Positions 50,576-62,154 of a DNA stretch of 62,154 nt are shown here, in pieces. The notes beneath the pieces are model-generated. The model saw only the letters and a list, made by a program, of their open reading frames with translations, had not been told where the DNA came from and did no database searches. The position numbers and the translations under genes are program-made. Origin of the DNA: CAYWVO01 sp964461835 (GTDB lineage: Bacteria > Zixibacteria > MSB-5A5 > WJJR01 > JAJRUJ01); assembly GCA_964461835.1 (NCBI GenBank), contig CAYWVO010000020.1:1-62154 (forward strand), in the 5' to 3' direction. Position 1 is the stretch's first letter. Each line of letters opens with the position of its first letter.

Positions 50576-51889
50576 TTAGTCTGAACCGGGCGTTTCCCCA
50601 GTAGAGGCGATGCGTTTGGCCAGCAAATCCGCCATGGCCGACTTGTGTACAGTGAATGTTAACATTTTTAGCTTAAGGAAGTCGTCCCGGATGAACATGT
50701 ACCCTTCATATTCACCGTATCGTGCGCGGCTGGCGGAATCCTTGAGCAAATACCAGTCGTGGTCGTCCAGCCGGGTATAGCCGACAATATGCATGCCGTG
50801 GTCATCCCCGGTTGATTCGTTGTAAATGCGGTATTCACGGGAATGCTGGTCGATATACGCCTGCGGAATATCATAGCTGGGGATCACCATGGCGTCATCC
50901 CAGCCGCTGCATCCCGGCTCGCTGATGTCGCCGCCGATGCTCAATGAATACCCGTTCTGGATCGCCTTTTTGATCGCCGCATACCATTCGTCCAGCGGCA
51001 CATTGTAATAGGTACTGTCGTGCCACCAGTTGTCGTGCACTTTGAATTCGGCATTCATATAAAACGGCTCAGAAAGGGTGGACATGACCGAGACATAATC
51101 CCCAGGCTTAAACTCCAATACTTCATCCGCAAATTCCCGCGGTGTATAGGTCTGACCGTTATACTCAAAGGTTTCCGGGGGACGTCCGAGATGATGATCC
51201 AAAATCTCCCGAATCAGGGAGAGGGCGTAGTCTTCGTCCCAGATTTCACGTTCCTCGCACCATTCCAATATGGTCCTGATATCACGTGAAAGATCACGAT
51301 GATTGTGGCGTTTATATTCCGGGTTGGGTAAGCCCGGATACGCCTCGGCGGGGACGGCGCCGTGCATTTTGATCATACGAATGACCGCGTTGGTCTCCGA
51401 GCCCTGGCCGAGACGGGAATTGCCCCGCTGGGCGATAAACCGCCGCGCCTTCTCATACCATTCCCAGTAGACCGTGTGCATCTCCGATAACTTGGTCTGC
51501 TTGCCGGTGAGCCGTTGGACTTCCGATTCGATCAGCGAGGTGCCGGAGAAGCACCAGCAGGTGCCGGTCCAATACTGGGCCACCGGTGGGAAGTAGAAGA
51601 CCGTATCAAACACCTCCGGTGATTCCGGGATAGGAATATTGGTGAAATCCACCCGCAGGTATTTACGCTCTTCTTTTTCGCGCTCGATGCGTTCCTGGTA
51701 GGCCTTTTGGATTTCCCTGGTGATTGAGTCGGCGACGACATCGACACTGTCGGCGTACTCCTCCATTTCGAGGAACACCGGGTATTCGTATTTGGGCACG
51801 TACTTGATCGTATCCCGCTGTGCCGAGGCCGTTGCAGCAGACGAAGCGAACACGATTGCGCCGATCAGCAGAACAGTAATTGACCGCAT
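50576..51889 (-). CDS. Secreted papain-like (C1) cysteine peptidase
   Basis: 437 residues from ATG 51889, behind GGGAGGATGAC (the open frame runs on to 52054). Signal peptide 'ITVLLIGAIVFASSAATASA'. The catalytic segment 'VAQYWTGTCWCFSGTSLIESE' (two blocks) gives oxyanion Gln105 and nucleophile Cys111; the histidine is in 'DDHGMHIVGYTRL'; 'WYLLKDSASRA' follows where the Asn of 'NSWG' is expected, giving Asp. That change resembles bleomycin-hydrolase-like bacterial C1 proteins, which often have 'KDS'. Probably a periplasmic or secreted aminopeptidase/endopeptidase. Divergent from the M6 protease gene. Confidence 0.8.
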   Translation of the reverse strand: MRSITVLLIGAIVFASSAATASAQRDTIKYVPKYEYPVFLEMEEYADSVDVVADSITREIQKAYQERIEREKEERKYLRVDFTNIPIPESPEVFDTVFYFPPVAQYWTGTCWCFSGTSLIESEVQRLTGKQTKLSEMHTVYWEWYEKARRFIAQRGNSRLGQGSETNAVIRMIKMHGAVPAEAYPGLPNPEYKRHNHRDLSRDIRTILEWCEEREIWDEDYALSLIREILDHHLGRPPETFEYNGQTYTPREFADEVLEFKPGDYVSVMSTLSEPFYMNAEFKVHDNWWHDSTYYNVPLDEWYAAIKKAIQNGYSLSIGGDISEPGCSGWDDAMVIPSYDIPQAYIDQHSREYRIYNESTGDDHGMHIVGYTRLDDHDWYLLKDSASRARYGEYEGYMFIRDDFLKLKMLTFTVHKSAMADLLAKRIASTGETPGSD

Positions 51890-52234
51890 GTCATCCTCCC
51901 CTGGGGCAGACGTAGATACCGACCAGGGCTTGCATACCCGTGAGGCGTATCTCCGCCGACAGACCCGTCTATTTTCCTGATCTCCATGCATCATTAGCCG
52001 AATGAGCCTTCGCAGGCAAGCCGAAATCCTGGCAAAACGGCACACAACAGTCAAATTCCGCCAAATTCCGCTGGGTAATGGGCAGAAATTGGCTATATTT
52101 CTCTCGAGCTGGATGGTCTCCGTCGCATGACGACGTGGGCAACCAGCGTGGGACGTTGGGCGGTGGAATCGCCTCGCTGTTACCTCGACGGACCGGGAGG
52201 TTCATCTGTGAACTCAAACATCCGGGAGCATGCA

Positions 52235-54058
52235 ATGCGTCATCTGATAACTGTCTTATTTGTGCTGTTACTGGTCTTCACAGTGCCGGTTACCGCCATT
52301 GCGGAAAAGGAGTTACAACAGCTGACAACTGATTATGGGACCACCTTGACCGTTGATCCGGAGGAATTTCGCATCTTCGATGTGCCCCAGGACCGGTTCC
52401 GGCGAGTGACCGGGCTCCCGCGGTCGGTGCAGGCCCCACCGAAAGCGCTGGCGGAGATGGTGCCCGCAGCGCCTCAGGTCGAAGGTCGGGTACTCACGAT
52501 CCTCGTCGAGTGGGAAAACCACCTCGCCCAGCCGATTCTGCATCCGCCGTCAGCGTATGACGAGCTATTTTATTCTACAGGGACGCATCCCACCGGCAGC
52601 GTGAATGATTACTACTAGGAGGTTTCGTATGGTCAGTTCACCGTCACGGGAGAAGTACTCGGCTGGTTGACCATGCGGTCATTTTACAGCGGGTGGTATG
52701 ATATTGAGGAGATCGTCGATGCCGCTGATCCGCTGGTTGATTTTTCCCAATATGATGGTGACGGTGACGGGTACGTGGATGCCTTGTGGTTGATTCATGC
52801 CGGTCCGGGGCAGGAAGAAACACACGACCCGGATGATATCTGGTCTCACGCTATCCGCGGGGCGAATGTTCCCACTGATGACGGGGTGACGATTGACCGC
52901 TGGTCGATGCAACCAGAAGAGAAAGCAAATGAGGATATCGTCGCGATCCGGGTCTTTTGTCACGAGTATGGGCATATACTGGGGTTGCCGGATTTATACG
53001 ATTATAACGACAAGCTCGTGACTGAGAGCTACTATACCCCGGATGATGCTAATGATCATCCCCTGGTTGACTGGTGTGTGATGGGATACGCCGGCTACAG
53101 CATCATGTCCTACGGGACGGGGATGTGTCCCAGCCATTTTTGCGCTTGGTCGCGGCGGTTTTTGGGATGGCTTTCGCCACAAGAGGTGATCAACCCGGAT
53201 ACGACATTCGACCTTTACAATGTGGAAGAGTACTCCACGCAGAACTCATTCCGCGTACCGTTGAATGAGGCCGGTGACGAGTATTACCTGCTCGAATATC
53301 GTAATCCCCGCCATTCCCTGATTTTTGACCACCTGAATTCTGATTTTTCCGCTTATTTCGACTGGTTTACGCCGGGTCAGGACACGCTTGATGATGGTTT
53401 GTTGATTCTCCATGTGGATGAAAGTGTCCCTGCCAACGATGGAACTCCCGCGTACGCGAATTACGCGGTCCGGACTGTCGACGCCGGTTACGATCCCGCG
53501 CACCCTTGGGATGGGGTCTCGGAGTTTTCCGATTGGTGGTATCCGTATGAGTTTCGAATTGGCGCTTTATTCTCGCCGGATGTGACCGGTCAAGATGTGC
53601 TGAGTCCCACCACGGCGCCCGCAAGCGACGGCTATGACGGCCCGACCGGCATCACCCTCACGGTGCTCGCCCAAACCTCAGATTACCTAACCGTGCGGCT
53701 GCAAATGCCGGATGACGACGATGACGGCGTGGTTACTATGTTCGATAACTGCCCCGCCACTCCCAATCCAGGACAGGAAGACAGCGATGGAGACGGGATT
53801 GGGGATGCGTGTGAATGTGATTGTGGAACGGTCTGGGGTGATGTGACCGGTGATGATGCCATTGATCCACTCGATGTCAGCTATATGGTCGCGTTCGTCT
53901 ATAAGGGCCAGGATGGCCGGATTACCCTGCCTGCCTGCCCCTACCAAGCAGGTGATGTGAATTGTGATGAGAGCGTGGATCCCCTTGACGTGGCGACATT
54001 CGTCGGCTTCGTCTACAAATCCCTCGGTCCGTGGCCGTGTGTCGACGGCTGCCAGTAA
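52235..54058 (+). pseudogene. Secreted M6 metalloprotease with T3 repeat and dockerin, interrupted by an amber codon
   Basis: A frame of 608 codons from ATG 52235 (GGGAG upstream; GTG 52208 is another well-placed start) is broken once by TAG at 52616-52618 (codon 128), inside 'SVNDYY-(TAG)-EVSYGQFTVTGEV', a conserved M6 stretch. The signal peptide is 'LITVLFVLLLVFTVPVTAIA'. After the stop come the zinc site 'HEYGHILGLPDLYD' (about 243-256) and Met-turn 'WCVMGY'. The C-terminus has a thrombospondin type 3 repeat ('DNCPATPNPGQEDSDGDGIG') and a dockerin-like pair with 'DPLDV' twice. Immune inhibitor A-type proteases are exported and degrade proteins. A single base change would restore it, so recent loss, suppression or sequence error are all possible. 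Confidence 0.75.
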
Positions 54059-54249
54059 GGTAGGCACGTCCCATCCAATGAATGACTCCTGTCACCGTGG
54101 TGTCAGGAACGCATAATCTTCGCCTGGACCTCTTGACAATGACGGCCCAGCTACCGTCATTTTGCTCCAACGCTCAGGAAAGATGGAATACCATGTGGTC
54201 TACTGCGGTACGGTGAATGTTCAATTATTCATAACGGAGGTATGAGGGT

Positions 54250-56361
54250 ATGGCTTGGAGGCCGGGAAATCACGTACGCCGCATTCCGGGGATAGCGGGT
54301 ACGGTTGTCTGTATCACGATGCTTTGTGTCGGGGGAGCCATTGCGCAAGCGGGGCCGCCGCCAACGAAAGCGGTACCAGTGGTCGACACACTGCACGGAT
54401 ATCCGATTGTCGATCCGTATCGCTGGCTGGAGGACCAAGACGCGCCTGAAACCCGGGAATGGATTGATGCGCAAAATGAGTATACGCGCTCAATTCTGGA
54501 TACACTGCCGGGGCGCGAAAGACTGGAAGCGCGGATGGAAGAATTATTGCGGATTGATGCCATCGGGATGCCCACCGAACGGAATGGCCGCTATTTTCTG
54601 TCGAAACGCGCGGCCGACCAGGATCAGTACATTATCTACATGCGCGAAGGGCTGAATGGAGAAGATCGGGTGTTAGTCGACCCGCATCCCATGAGTGAGG
54701 ACAACACCGTTAGTGTCGGACTCTGGGACGTATCGCCGGACGGCAAGGTCATCGCCTATATCGTCCGGCAGGGTGGGGCGGATGAAGAACGAGTCAAGAT
54801 AATGAATGTTGATGACGGTACGCATTTTGCCGACAGTCTGCCGCCGGCGGTCTATTTCGGCTTCGCGTTGCTGCATGATCTGTCCGGGTACTATTACAGC
54901 AAGCGCACACCGGAGGGCCCTCGGCTTTATTATCACAAAATGGGTACACCCCATACCGACGATCAACTCACTTTCGGAGAACAATACTCCGAGCAAGAGG
55001 GTATCAGTTGCGGTCTCTCTGAAAACGGTCGCTGGCTGATCATTAGCGTGTGGTATGGTTCGTCCGGTAAAAAGACGGATGTTTATTTCAAAGATGTGCT
55101 CAACGACGGTCCGATTCAGACCCTGGTGGATGATGTTGAAGCCCGATTCGGTGTCCGGGTTGCCGGTGATCGCGCCTTGATTAAGACCGATTGGGATGCC
55201 CCCAATTCCCGGATTTTTTTGGCGGACCTGGCCAATCCGGCGCGTGACAACTGGCGGGAGATAATCCCCGAGACTGAACACCCGATGCGGAATTTCACCG
55301 CGGTCGGCGGCAAAATTTGTGTTACCTACCTGGAGAATGTGCAATCGGTCGTCAAGATTTTCGAGCCGGACGGCACCTACCTGCGGGACATCAAATTTCC
55401 GACTATCGGGTCGGTCGGCAGTGTCTACGGTCGCTGGGAAAACCCGGAAGCATTCTTTAGCTTTTCCTCCTTTCATGTTCCATATACGATCTATCACTAT
55501 GACATCGAAACCGACTCGCGGGAGGTCTGGGTCCGGCAGGATGTGCCGGTTGAGACAGATGATTTTGAGATTACCCAGGCATGGTATTACTCCAAAGACT
55601 CGACGAGAGTCCCGATGTTCATCGTGCACAAGAAAGACATTGTGCTGGACGGTTCAAACCCGGCACTCATGTACGGGTATGGAGGTTTCAACAGCAGTAT
55701 CACACCATATTTCAGCAAGTGGGCGGTGATGTGGCTGGAGCAGGGGGGGATTTATGTGGCGCTGAACCTGCGCGGCGGCGGGGAATTTGGCCAGGAATGG
55801 CATGAGGCCGCCATGTTCGAAAAGAAGCAACATACCTTTGACGATTTGCATGCGGCCGCCGAATACCTGATTGCCGAGGGGTATACCTCATCCGATCGGC
55901 TGGCGATTATGGGCGGGAGCAACGGCGGCCTGTTGGTCGGGGCAGGTTTCACGCAGCGCCCGGATCTGTATCGCGCGGTTTTGTGCACCTACCCGTTGCT
56001 CGATATGCTGCGCTTCCACAAATTTCTTATGGGCCCGTACTGGATTTCGGAATACGGTTCGGCGGATAATCCGGACCAGTTTGAGTATATTCGGGCCTAT
56101 TCACCCTACCACAACGTCGAAGCAGGCACAGAATATCCCGGAATTATGTTCGTGACCGGCGACTCCGATACCCGTGTTGATCCGATGCACGCCCGGAAGA
56201 TGGCGGCATTGATGCAGGCGTCTACCGGATCAGACAATCCGATTGTCTTGAAGTATGACACCAAAGCCGGTCATTCGGGTGGCACACCATTGCAGAAGCA
56301 GATTTCTGACAGTGTGGATCAGTTGCATTTCCTCCTCTGGCAGGTGGGTGCGGTAGAATAA
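54250..56361 (+). CDS. Prolyl oligopeptidase (S9A), exported
   Basis: 703 residues. A signal peptide (about 1-34, 'GTVVCITMLCVGGAIAQAG') precedes 'VVDTLHGYPIVDPYRWLED', the family N-terminus, then a seven-bladed propeller (about 75-430) and the alpha/beta-hydrolase domain: Ser in 'GGSNGGLLVG', Asp in 'GDSDTRVDPMHARKM', His in 'KAGHSGGTP'. It cleaves short proline-containing peptides after Pro. Because it is exported, it may finish peptides produced by the neighbouring C1 and M6 proteases. Start follows ACGGAGG. Confidence 0.93.
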   Translation: MAWRPGNHVRRIPGIAGTVVCITMLCVGGAIAQAGPPPTKAVPVVDTLHGYPIVDPYRWLEDQDAPETREWIDAQNEYTRSILDTLPGRERLEARMEELLRIDAIGMPTERNGRYFLSKRAADQDQYIIYMREGLNGEDRVLVDPHPMSEDNTVSVGLWDVSPDGKVIAYIVRQGGADEERVKIMNVDDGTHFADSLPPAVYFGFALLHDLSGYYYSKRTPEGPRLYYHKMGTPHTDDQLTFGEQYSEQEGISCGLSENGRWLIISVWYGSSGKKTDVYFKDVLNDGPIQTLVDDVEARFGVRVAGDRALIKTDWDAPNSRIFLADLANPARDNWREIIPETEHPMRNFTAVGGKICVTYLENVQSVVKIFEPDGTYLRDIKFPTIGSVGSVYGRWENPEAFFSFSSFHVPYTIYHYDIETDSREVWVRQDVPVETDDFEITQAWYYSKDSTRVPMFIVHKKDIVLDGSNPALMYGYGGFNSSITPYFSKWAVMWLEQGGIYVALNLRGGGEFGQEWHEAAMFEKKQHTFDDLHAAAEYLIAEGYTSSDRLAIMGGSNGGLLVGAGFTQRPDLYRAVLCTYPLLDMLRFHKFLMGPYWISEYGSADNPDQFEYIRAYSPYHNVEAGTEYPGIMFVTGDSDTRVDPMHARKMAALMQASTGSDNPIVLKYDTKAGHSGGTPLQKQISDSVDQLHFLLWQVGAVE

Positions 56362-56386
56362 ACCGTGCGCACGAAGAACAGGTATG

Positions 56387-56419
56387 ACGGCATGACGAAT
56401 TCGTCATGCCGTTTTTTTT
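56387..56419 (+). terminator. Terminator after the S9A peptidase
   Basis: A 26-base perfect palindrome (ACGGCATGACGAA and its complement) runs into eight T residues. Strong intrinsic terminator. Confidence 0.92.
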
Positions 56420-56652
56420 GTGCGGTGACAAAGCAACGGTGCCTCAAATGCATCAAAGATTCAGTTGCGAATCCAGGAAAATTATCTTCGCTGATTTATG
56501 ATTGATGATAAATCTTTGGACACGGCGAACCGAAAAAAAACAGAGAGCGTGAAAAAAAATTGCGAAAGGAAAGTTTTTATTCTTGACAAGAAATAAACAA
56601 ATTGCAATCTCGTTGCACAAGATGAGGCAACCTGAGCAAAAAGGAGTTGGTG

Positions 56653-57006
56653 ATGCCAGCGAAAAAAAGAACCACGAAAAAGAAGGCCGCAAAGAAAAAG
56701 ACTACGAAAAGAAAAGCGGCTAAGAGGAAAGTAACGAAGCGCAAAACCGCCAAGCGCAAAACCGCCAAGCGCAAAACCGCCAAGCGCAAAACCGCCAAGC
56801 GGAAAACGGCCAAGCGCAAAACCGCCAAGCGGAAAACGGCCAAGCGGAAAACCGCCAAGCGGAAAACCGCCAAGCGGAAAACCGCCAAACGGAAAACCGC
56901 CAAGCGGAAAACGGCCAAGCGCAAAACCGCTAAGCGGAAAACCACAAAAAAGAAGACCGCACGTAAAGCGGGACCGAAGCGAGTCGCGCGCAAGAAAAAG
57001 AGATAG
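56653..57006 (+). CDS. Histone H1-like Lys/Arg-rich repeat protein
   Basis: 117 residues from ATG 56653 (AAGGAG six bases upstream; GTG and TTG codons at 56650 and 56647 also open the frame). The sequence is almost wholly Lys, Arg, Thr and Ala: 'MPAKKRTTKKKAAKKK', then about 14 KRKTA units, and 'RKAGPKRVARKKKR'. It resembles bacterial histone H1-like C-terminal domains (Hc1/AlgP type), which bind DNA or RNA through charge. The DNA of the units is a 15-bp tandem repeat, so copy number may vary. Preceded by an A+T-rich region and followed by a strong hairpin terminator. Confidence 0.8.
   Translation: MPAKKRTTKKKAAKKKTTKRKAAKRKVTKRKTAKRKTAKRKTAKRKTAKRKTAKRKTAKRKTAKRKTAKRKTAKRKTAKRKTAKRKTAKRKTAKRKTTKKKTARKAGPKRVARKKKR
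56737..56942 (+). repeat. 15-bp coding tandem repeat (KRKTA units)
   Basis: About 14 tandem units of AAGCGCAAAACCGCC type, differing mainly as CGC/CGG for Arg and ACC/ACG for Thr, so the repeat is conserved at protein level and kept by unequal crossing or slippage. Confidence 0.9.
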
Positions 57007-57122
57007 TCTGGTTTCGGCCAGATAGCGGACTGCTACGGAGGTCCATGGGGGGCGTATTACTTTCCGCAGACATCACTGCTCCGAATGATTGGCCATAGAG
57101 GCGGAATTATTCGTCGCCAAAT

Positions 57123-57158
57123 CAGGGTGTGACGCTCAGCGTCACACCCTGTCTTCTT
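57123..57158 (+). terminator. Terminator between the histone-like gene and lon
   Basis: CAGGGTGTGACGC pairs perfectly with GCGTCACACCCTG (13 pairs, loop TCA) and is followed by TCTTCTTT on the plus strand. Lon ends on the other side, so it may serve both. Confidence 0.8.
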
Positions 57159-57196
57159 TGCATAATCTGCGGTCTTGCGACGGTTACCCGGCGCAG

Positions 57197-59593
<2,397 letters not shown>

Positions 59594-59613
59594 AAATCCT
59601 CCGTAAGGCCGGG

Positions 59614-60072
59614 TTACTCTTCACGTATCTCGATTTCCCGTGCAGTGCCGTCAGATTCCCGCTTTTGCACGGTAATGATCAAAAATCCATCTTTGTAGTT
59701 GGCGGTAATGTGCTCGGGGTCGACCGAGTCCGGAAGCAGAATATTGCGTTCAAAGCGACCGTAGGTCAGTTCCATATTGCGGTATACACATTCATCGTGT
59801 TCCAGCTCTTTCTGACGGGTTCCCCGGATCATCAGGACATTGTCTTTAACCCGGATGGAGATTTTCTCCTTGACCATGCCGGCGATTTCAGTCCGGACGA
59901 TTATACGATCCGGATATTCCAAAACATCGGTTGGCGGGCGCCAAATCCGGTTGACTGATAACAGCGGCGTGGCCCAGAGATTGCGAAACTGGGTGAACAG
60001 CTGATCCATTTCCTCCTGGACTTCCAGGCCGCCCGGGCGTTTGGGCTTCTTTTCGGGATCATGCTCGGTCAT
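59614..60072 (-). CDS. Small heat-shock protein (Hsp20 family), copy 2
   Basis: 152 residues with the alpha-crystallin domain at about 45-145: 'PPTDVLEYPDRIIVRTEIAGM', 'ISIRVKDNVLMIRGTRQ' and 'ITANYKDGFLIITVQKRE', ending 'REIEIREE' (I-x-I anchor IEI). The N-terminus (1-40) is charged and unlike that of the first Hsp20, so the two probably form different oligomers or hold different clients. It is likely co-transcribed with lon, 20 bases downstream. Confidence 0.92.
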   Translation of the reverse strand: MTEHDPEKKPKRPGGLEVQEEMDQLFTQFRNLWATPLLSVNRIWRPPTDVLEYPDRIIVRTEIAGMVKEKISIRVKDNVLMIRGTRQKELEHDECVYRNMELTYGRFERNILLPDSVDPEHITANYKDGFLIITVQKRESDGTAREIEIREE

Positions 60073-60192
60073 GTATTCTCCCTCGATTGGACTACGGGAT
60101 GATCATAGTCGGTCTATCGGTACTCATCCCACTCCAACATATACAGCCAAGCAGGGACTGAGCGCAAGAGGACAAATCAGAGGGCCGGCAGG

Positions 60193-62154
60193 TTAGCCGG
60201 CGGTGTCTTGTGCGGCGATGGTGGTCAGAATGTCCTGGCGGAGATTCTCCAGCATCGGTCGAAGTCCGGCAGGGAGGGCAGAATGGTTAAGCATACGGGT
60301 AGTTTGCTGAAGCGCTTCATCGTAGCGGCCGGTTTCTGCGTAGAGGCGAGCCAGGTTTACCTGCGCGTGCATGACATCGGGGTTCAATGCCAGTGTTTTT
60401 TTGAGTTGAACTTCCGCCTCCTCGAAGCGACCCAGTTCCAAAAGAGCCCATCCTCGCAGCCCGTGATACACCGGCTCCTGCGGCAAGAGATTGAGGGCGG
60501 TTTCGATTTCATAGAGCGCTTCCTGTGGCCGGTCATTATTGAGCAGCAACATGGTGCGGTCATGGCGGGCAGCGTGATGTTTGGGACCTAAATCCAGCGT
60601 GATGTCATAGTAGTAATTCGCCGAATCGAAATTGCCCAGTTCATAGTAGGCGGAGGCAAGATAGTAGGCACCTTCGGCCCACCTGCTGTCGAGATCCCGG
60701 CAGCGATAGGCCGCCCGGAGGGCAAACGATAAATCCCGTCCGCGCAAACAGGCCACGGCCAGGCCACCCCAATAACGCTTGTTGTTCTCCAACCACGCTG
60801 CTTGCTGCCAATGGTATATTTCCCGTTCCGGGTTCTTGTTTAGGCGGTACCATTCCGCTGCAATTTCATGGCCGTATCCCCCACGGTTTTTATCAATCTC
60901 CAGCAAGGTTTCAAACCGGGTAATCCCGCTGGCGGCTGAGGCGTTAATGCCGACGAACATTGCGGTGGCGGCCAGTTGCACATAGATCGGCAAGAGCACG
61001 ATACCGCGAGGCAGTTTTTCCGGTAGGTCGGACAGCCGGACTGCGCTCCAGACGATCACGGGCACCAATCCAAGCGAGAGCAAGTCCCAATCTCGTGCGG
61101 CGCCGAGTTTCGGATCAAGCAATAGCGGAATCGCCAGGGGAACGAGGACCGCAACGAGCCAAAAGGCCGAACACCCTGGTCGTTTTTTGTCCCCTGGGGT
61201 GCGCAACAGCAAAGGAACGATAATTAGGATACCCGGTACCACCAGCAGAACCAAATTCGCGAGATCGAGCCAATGCGCCGGGGAGAGGATGCCGTAGTTG
61301 GTCGGCTCTTTCGGGAACAGACTGAGTAGCATGGTCTCACTGGGATGTGATTGGGCGTAAGAACTGAGGAAAAAGGACCAATATCCCCACAATGCAACAA
61401 CGAGGCCCAAGGCAAAAGAGGTGACGATTTTCAATGGACGGTGCCCGCGTGACTGCCAGGCCAACACCACGAGTGCCGGGTATAGAACAATAGTTGAAAA
61501 GTGTGCGGCGACGCTTAACAAAAGCAACACTGGCGCCGGCAAGAAGGTAAGATTGCCTCGTCGATGTGCCTCCGCGGCCAGCAAAAAGCCCACACTGAGT
61601 GCGCAGGGGAGGGCATATGATTCGATATACCCAAAAAACAACGCGACAATCCCGCTGCCGGCTATGAACAACCGACCAATGGTCCGACTTTCGCGATCCG
61701 GCCAGACTGCCCGGCCCAGGAGCCAGAGAAACCCGAGGAATAACACGCCGGCAAAAATTGAGACAACCGCCAACGAGGTCCACCCGTCCAGCGACCAGCC
61801 CGGAGTCGTGATATCATGTACCCAATTCGCCAGGATTCCGGGAATTAGTTCCGTGGACCAGAGCACATCCATTTGTGCTTCCCGGCCACGCAGGCGGCCG
61901 TCCCCCAAAAAGGCATAGGCCTCCCGGAAGACATAGAAGCCAACCAAGAGCGCCAATGCGGCAATCGGCCAGAACCAGCGAACCGCTTTCACAGAAACCA
62001 ATTGGTCATAAAGGATATTTAACTGCCGTCGTGGTAGGAATGCCAGGACCAGTGCGCCGAGGAGCACTGCCACCATGACCCAGATTGGCACGAATGCCCC
62101 TAGCCCGCATATTTCATGAGTAAGTCCGTAGCGGTCAGTTGGTGGTGAAAGAGG
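60193..62154 (-). CDS. Membrane TPR protein, 5' end beyond the window
   Basis: At least 632 residues; a GTG at 62091 could be a start, but the frame stays open to the window edge ('RYGLTHEICGLGAFVPIW' upstream), so the gene is probably cut. The N-terminal two-thirds has about ten hydrophobic helices in the manner of polytopic GT-C-like or O-antigen-type membrane proteins; 'LDPKLGAARDWDLLSLGLVP' is a conserved-looking loop. From about 425 on, four or five TPR units follow ('AEGAYYLASAYYELGNFDSANYYYD', 'HGLRGWALLELGRFEEAEVQ'). Function unknown; a glycosyltransferase or envelope role is possible. Confidence 0.7.
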   Translation of the reverse strand, partial: PLSPPTDRYGLTHEICGLGAFVPIWVMVAVLLGALVLAFLPRRQLNILYDQLVSVKAVRWFWPIAALALLVGFYVFREAYAFLGDGRLRGREAQMDVLWSTELIPGILANWVHDITTPGWSLDGWTSLAVVSIFAGVLFLGFLWLLGRAVWPDRESRTIGRLFIAGSGIVALFFGYIESYALPCALSVGFLLAAEAHRRGNLTFLPAPVLLLLSVAAHFSTIVLYPALVVLAWQSRGHRPLKIVTSFALGLVVALWGYWSFFLSSYAQSHPSETMLLSLFPKEPTNYGILSPAHWLDLANLVLLVVPGILIIVPLLLRTPGDKKRPGCSAFWLVAVLVPLAIPLLLDPKLGAARDWDLLSLGLVPVIVWSAVRLSDLPEKLPRGIVLLPIYVQLAATAMFVGINASAASGITRFETLLEIDKNRGGYGHEIAAEWYRLNKNPEREIYHWQQAAWLENNKRYWGGLAVACLRGRDLSFALRAAYRCRDLDSRWAEGAYYLASAYYELGNFDSANYYYDITLDLGPKHHAARHDRTMLLLNNDRPQEALYEIETALNLLPQEPVYHGLRGWALLELGRFEEAEVQLKKTLALNPDVMHAQVNLARLYAETGRYDEALQQTTRMLNHSALPAGLRPMLENLRQDILTTIAAQDTAG

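Noticed and set aside
52616..52618. Pyrrolysine at the amber codon
   Set aside because: Only one gene shows it, no Pyl genes or downstream structure are visible, and the position is not a known Pyl site.

Overview
This window is a stretch of chromosome from a diderm (Gram-negative-type) bacterium. It encodes a Kdo-activating enzyme (kdsB), an Omp85/TamA-TamB pair and a secreted protease ending in a thrombospondin type 3 repeat plus a dockerin-like module with 'DPLDV' repeats. Together with the moderately high G+C and many secreted proteins with unusual C-termini, this fits the FCB group, with candidate phylum Zixibacteria as my best guess. That placement is inference; the window has no rRNA or tRNA gene to test it. 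It holds one 100-base assembly gap (34403-34502), consistent with a scaffolded draft or metagenome assembly.

Layout. 0.1-7.8 kb: small membrane and signalling genes (broken outer-membrane protein, DinB-like protein, Ser/Thr kinase, receiver-like/DUF4388 protein, methyltransferase, PspC), a DUF1573-like gene with an in-frame UGA, and an LpxH-like phosphoesterase. 7.8-22 kb: metabolism (GT21-like glycosyltransferase, GH1 glycosidase, malic enzyme/PTA fusion, CTP synthase, KdsB, GatC, M24 peptidase, Nudix, cysteine desulfurase, MnmA, class I glutamine amidotransferase). 22-30 kb: cell envelope (TamA, TamB, a HtrA-like protein without its catalytic histidine, an ECF sigma/anti-sigma pair). 30-35.5 kb: an accessory, repeat-rich stretch with an orphan zinc-ribbon protein and an SOS module (lexA, small protein, dinB). 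35.6-42 kb: a second UGA-containing DUF1573-like gene, a NatAB-type ABC exporter and a tandem pair of GT-C glycosyltransferases. 42-50.5 kb: proteostasis genes (clpB, dnaJ, FmdB-like, dnaK, hsp20), again with repeat clusters. 50.5-62 kb: three secreted peptidases (C1, M6 with an in-frame amber codon, S9A), a histone-H1-like KRKTA-repeat protein, lon, a second hsp20 and a membrane TPR protein cut by the window edge.

Most interesting result: two paralogous secreted DUF1573-like genes about 30 kb apart (4996-5766 and 35677-36432) each carry one in-frame TGA at the same position, in the motif Pro-Gly-(TGA)-Gly-Cys-Thr, where DUF1573 proteins normally have Cys-Gly-Cys-Thr. Reading resumes in frame for 166-176 codons with clear homology on both sides of the TGA. 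Both copies have two stem-loops at matched spacing just downstream. The simplest reading is selenocysteine, giving a Sec-x-Cys redox pair in a family I do not know as an established selenoprotein family. No sel genes are in the window, so the decoding machinery must be sought elsewhere in the genome.

Other points: palindromic and tandem intergenic repeats (114-, 115- and 123-bp units, nested inverted repeats) shared between the 31.7-34.7 kb and 48.6-50.5 kb clusters; a Gram-positive-type LexA box; a sigma-54-like promoter before hsp20; and two genes broken by a single lesion (G7 run, amber codon) that may be phase variation, suppression, decay or sequence error.
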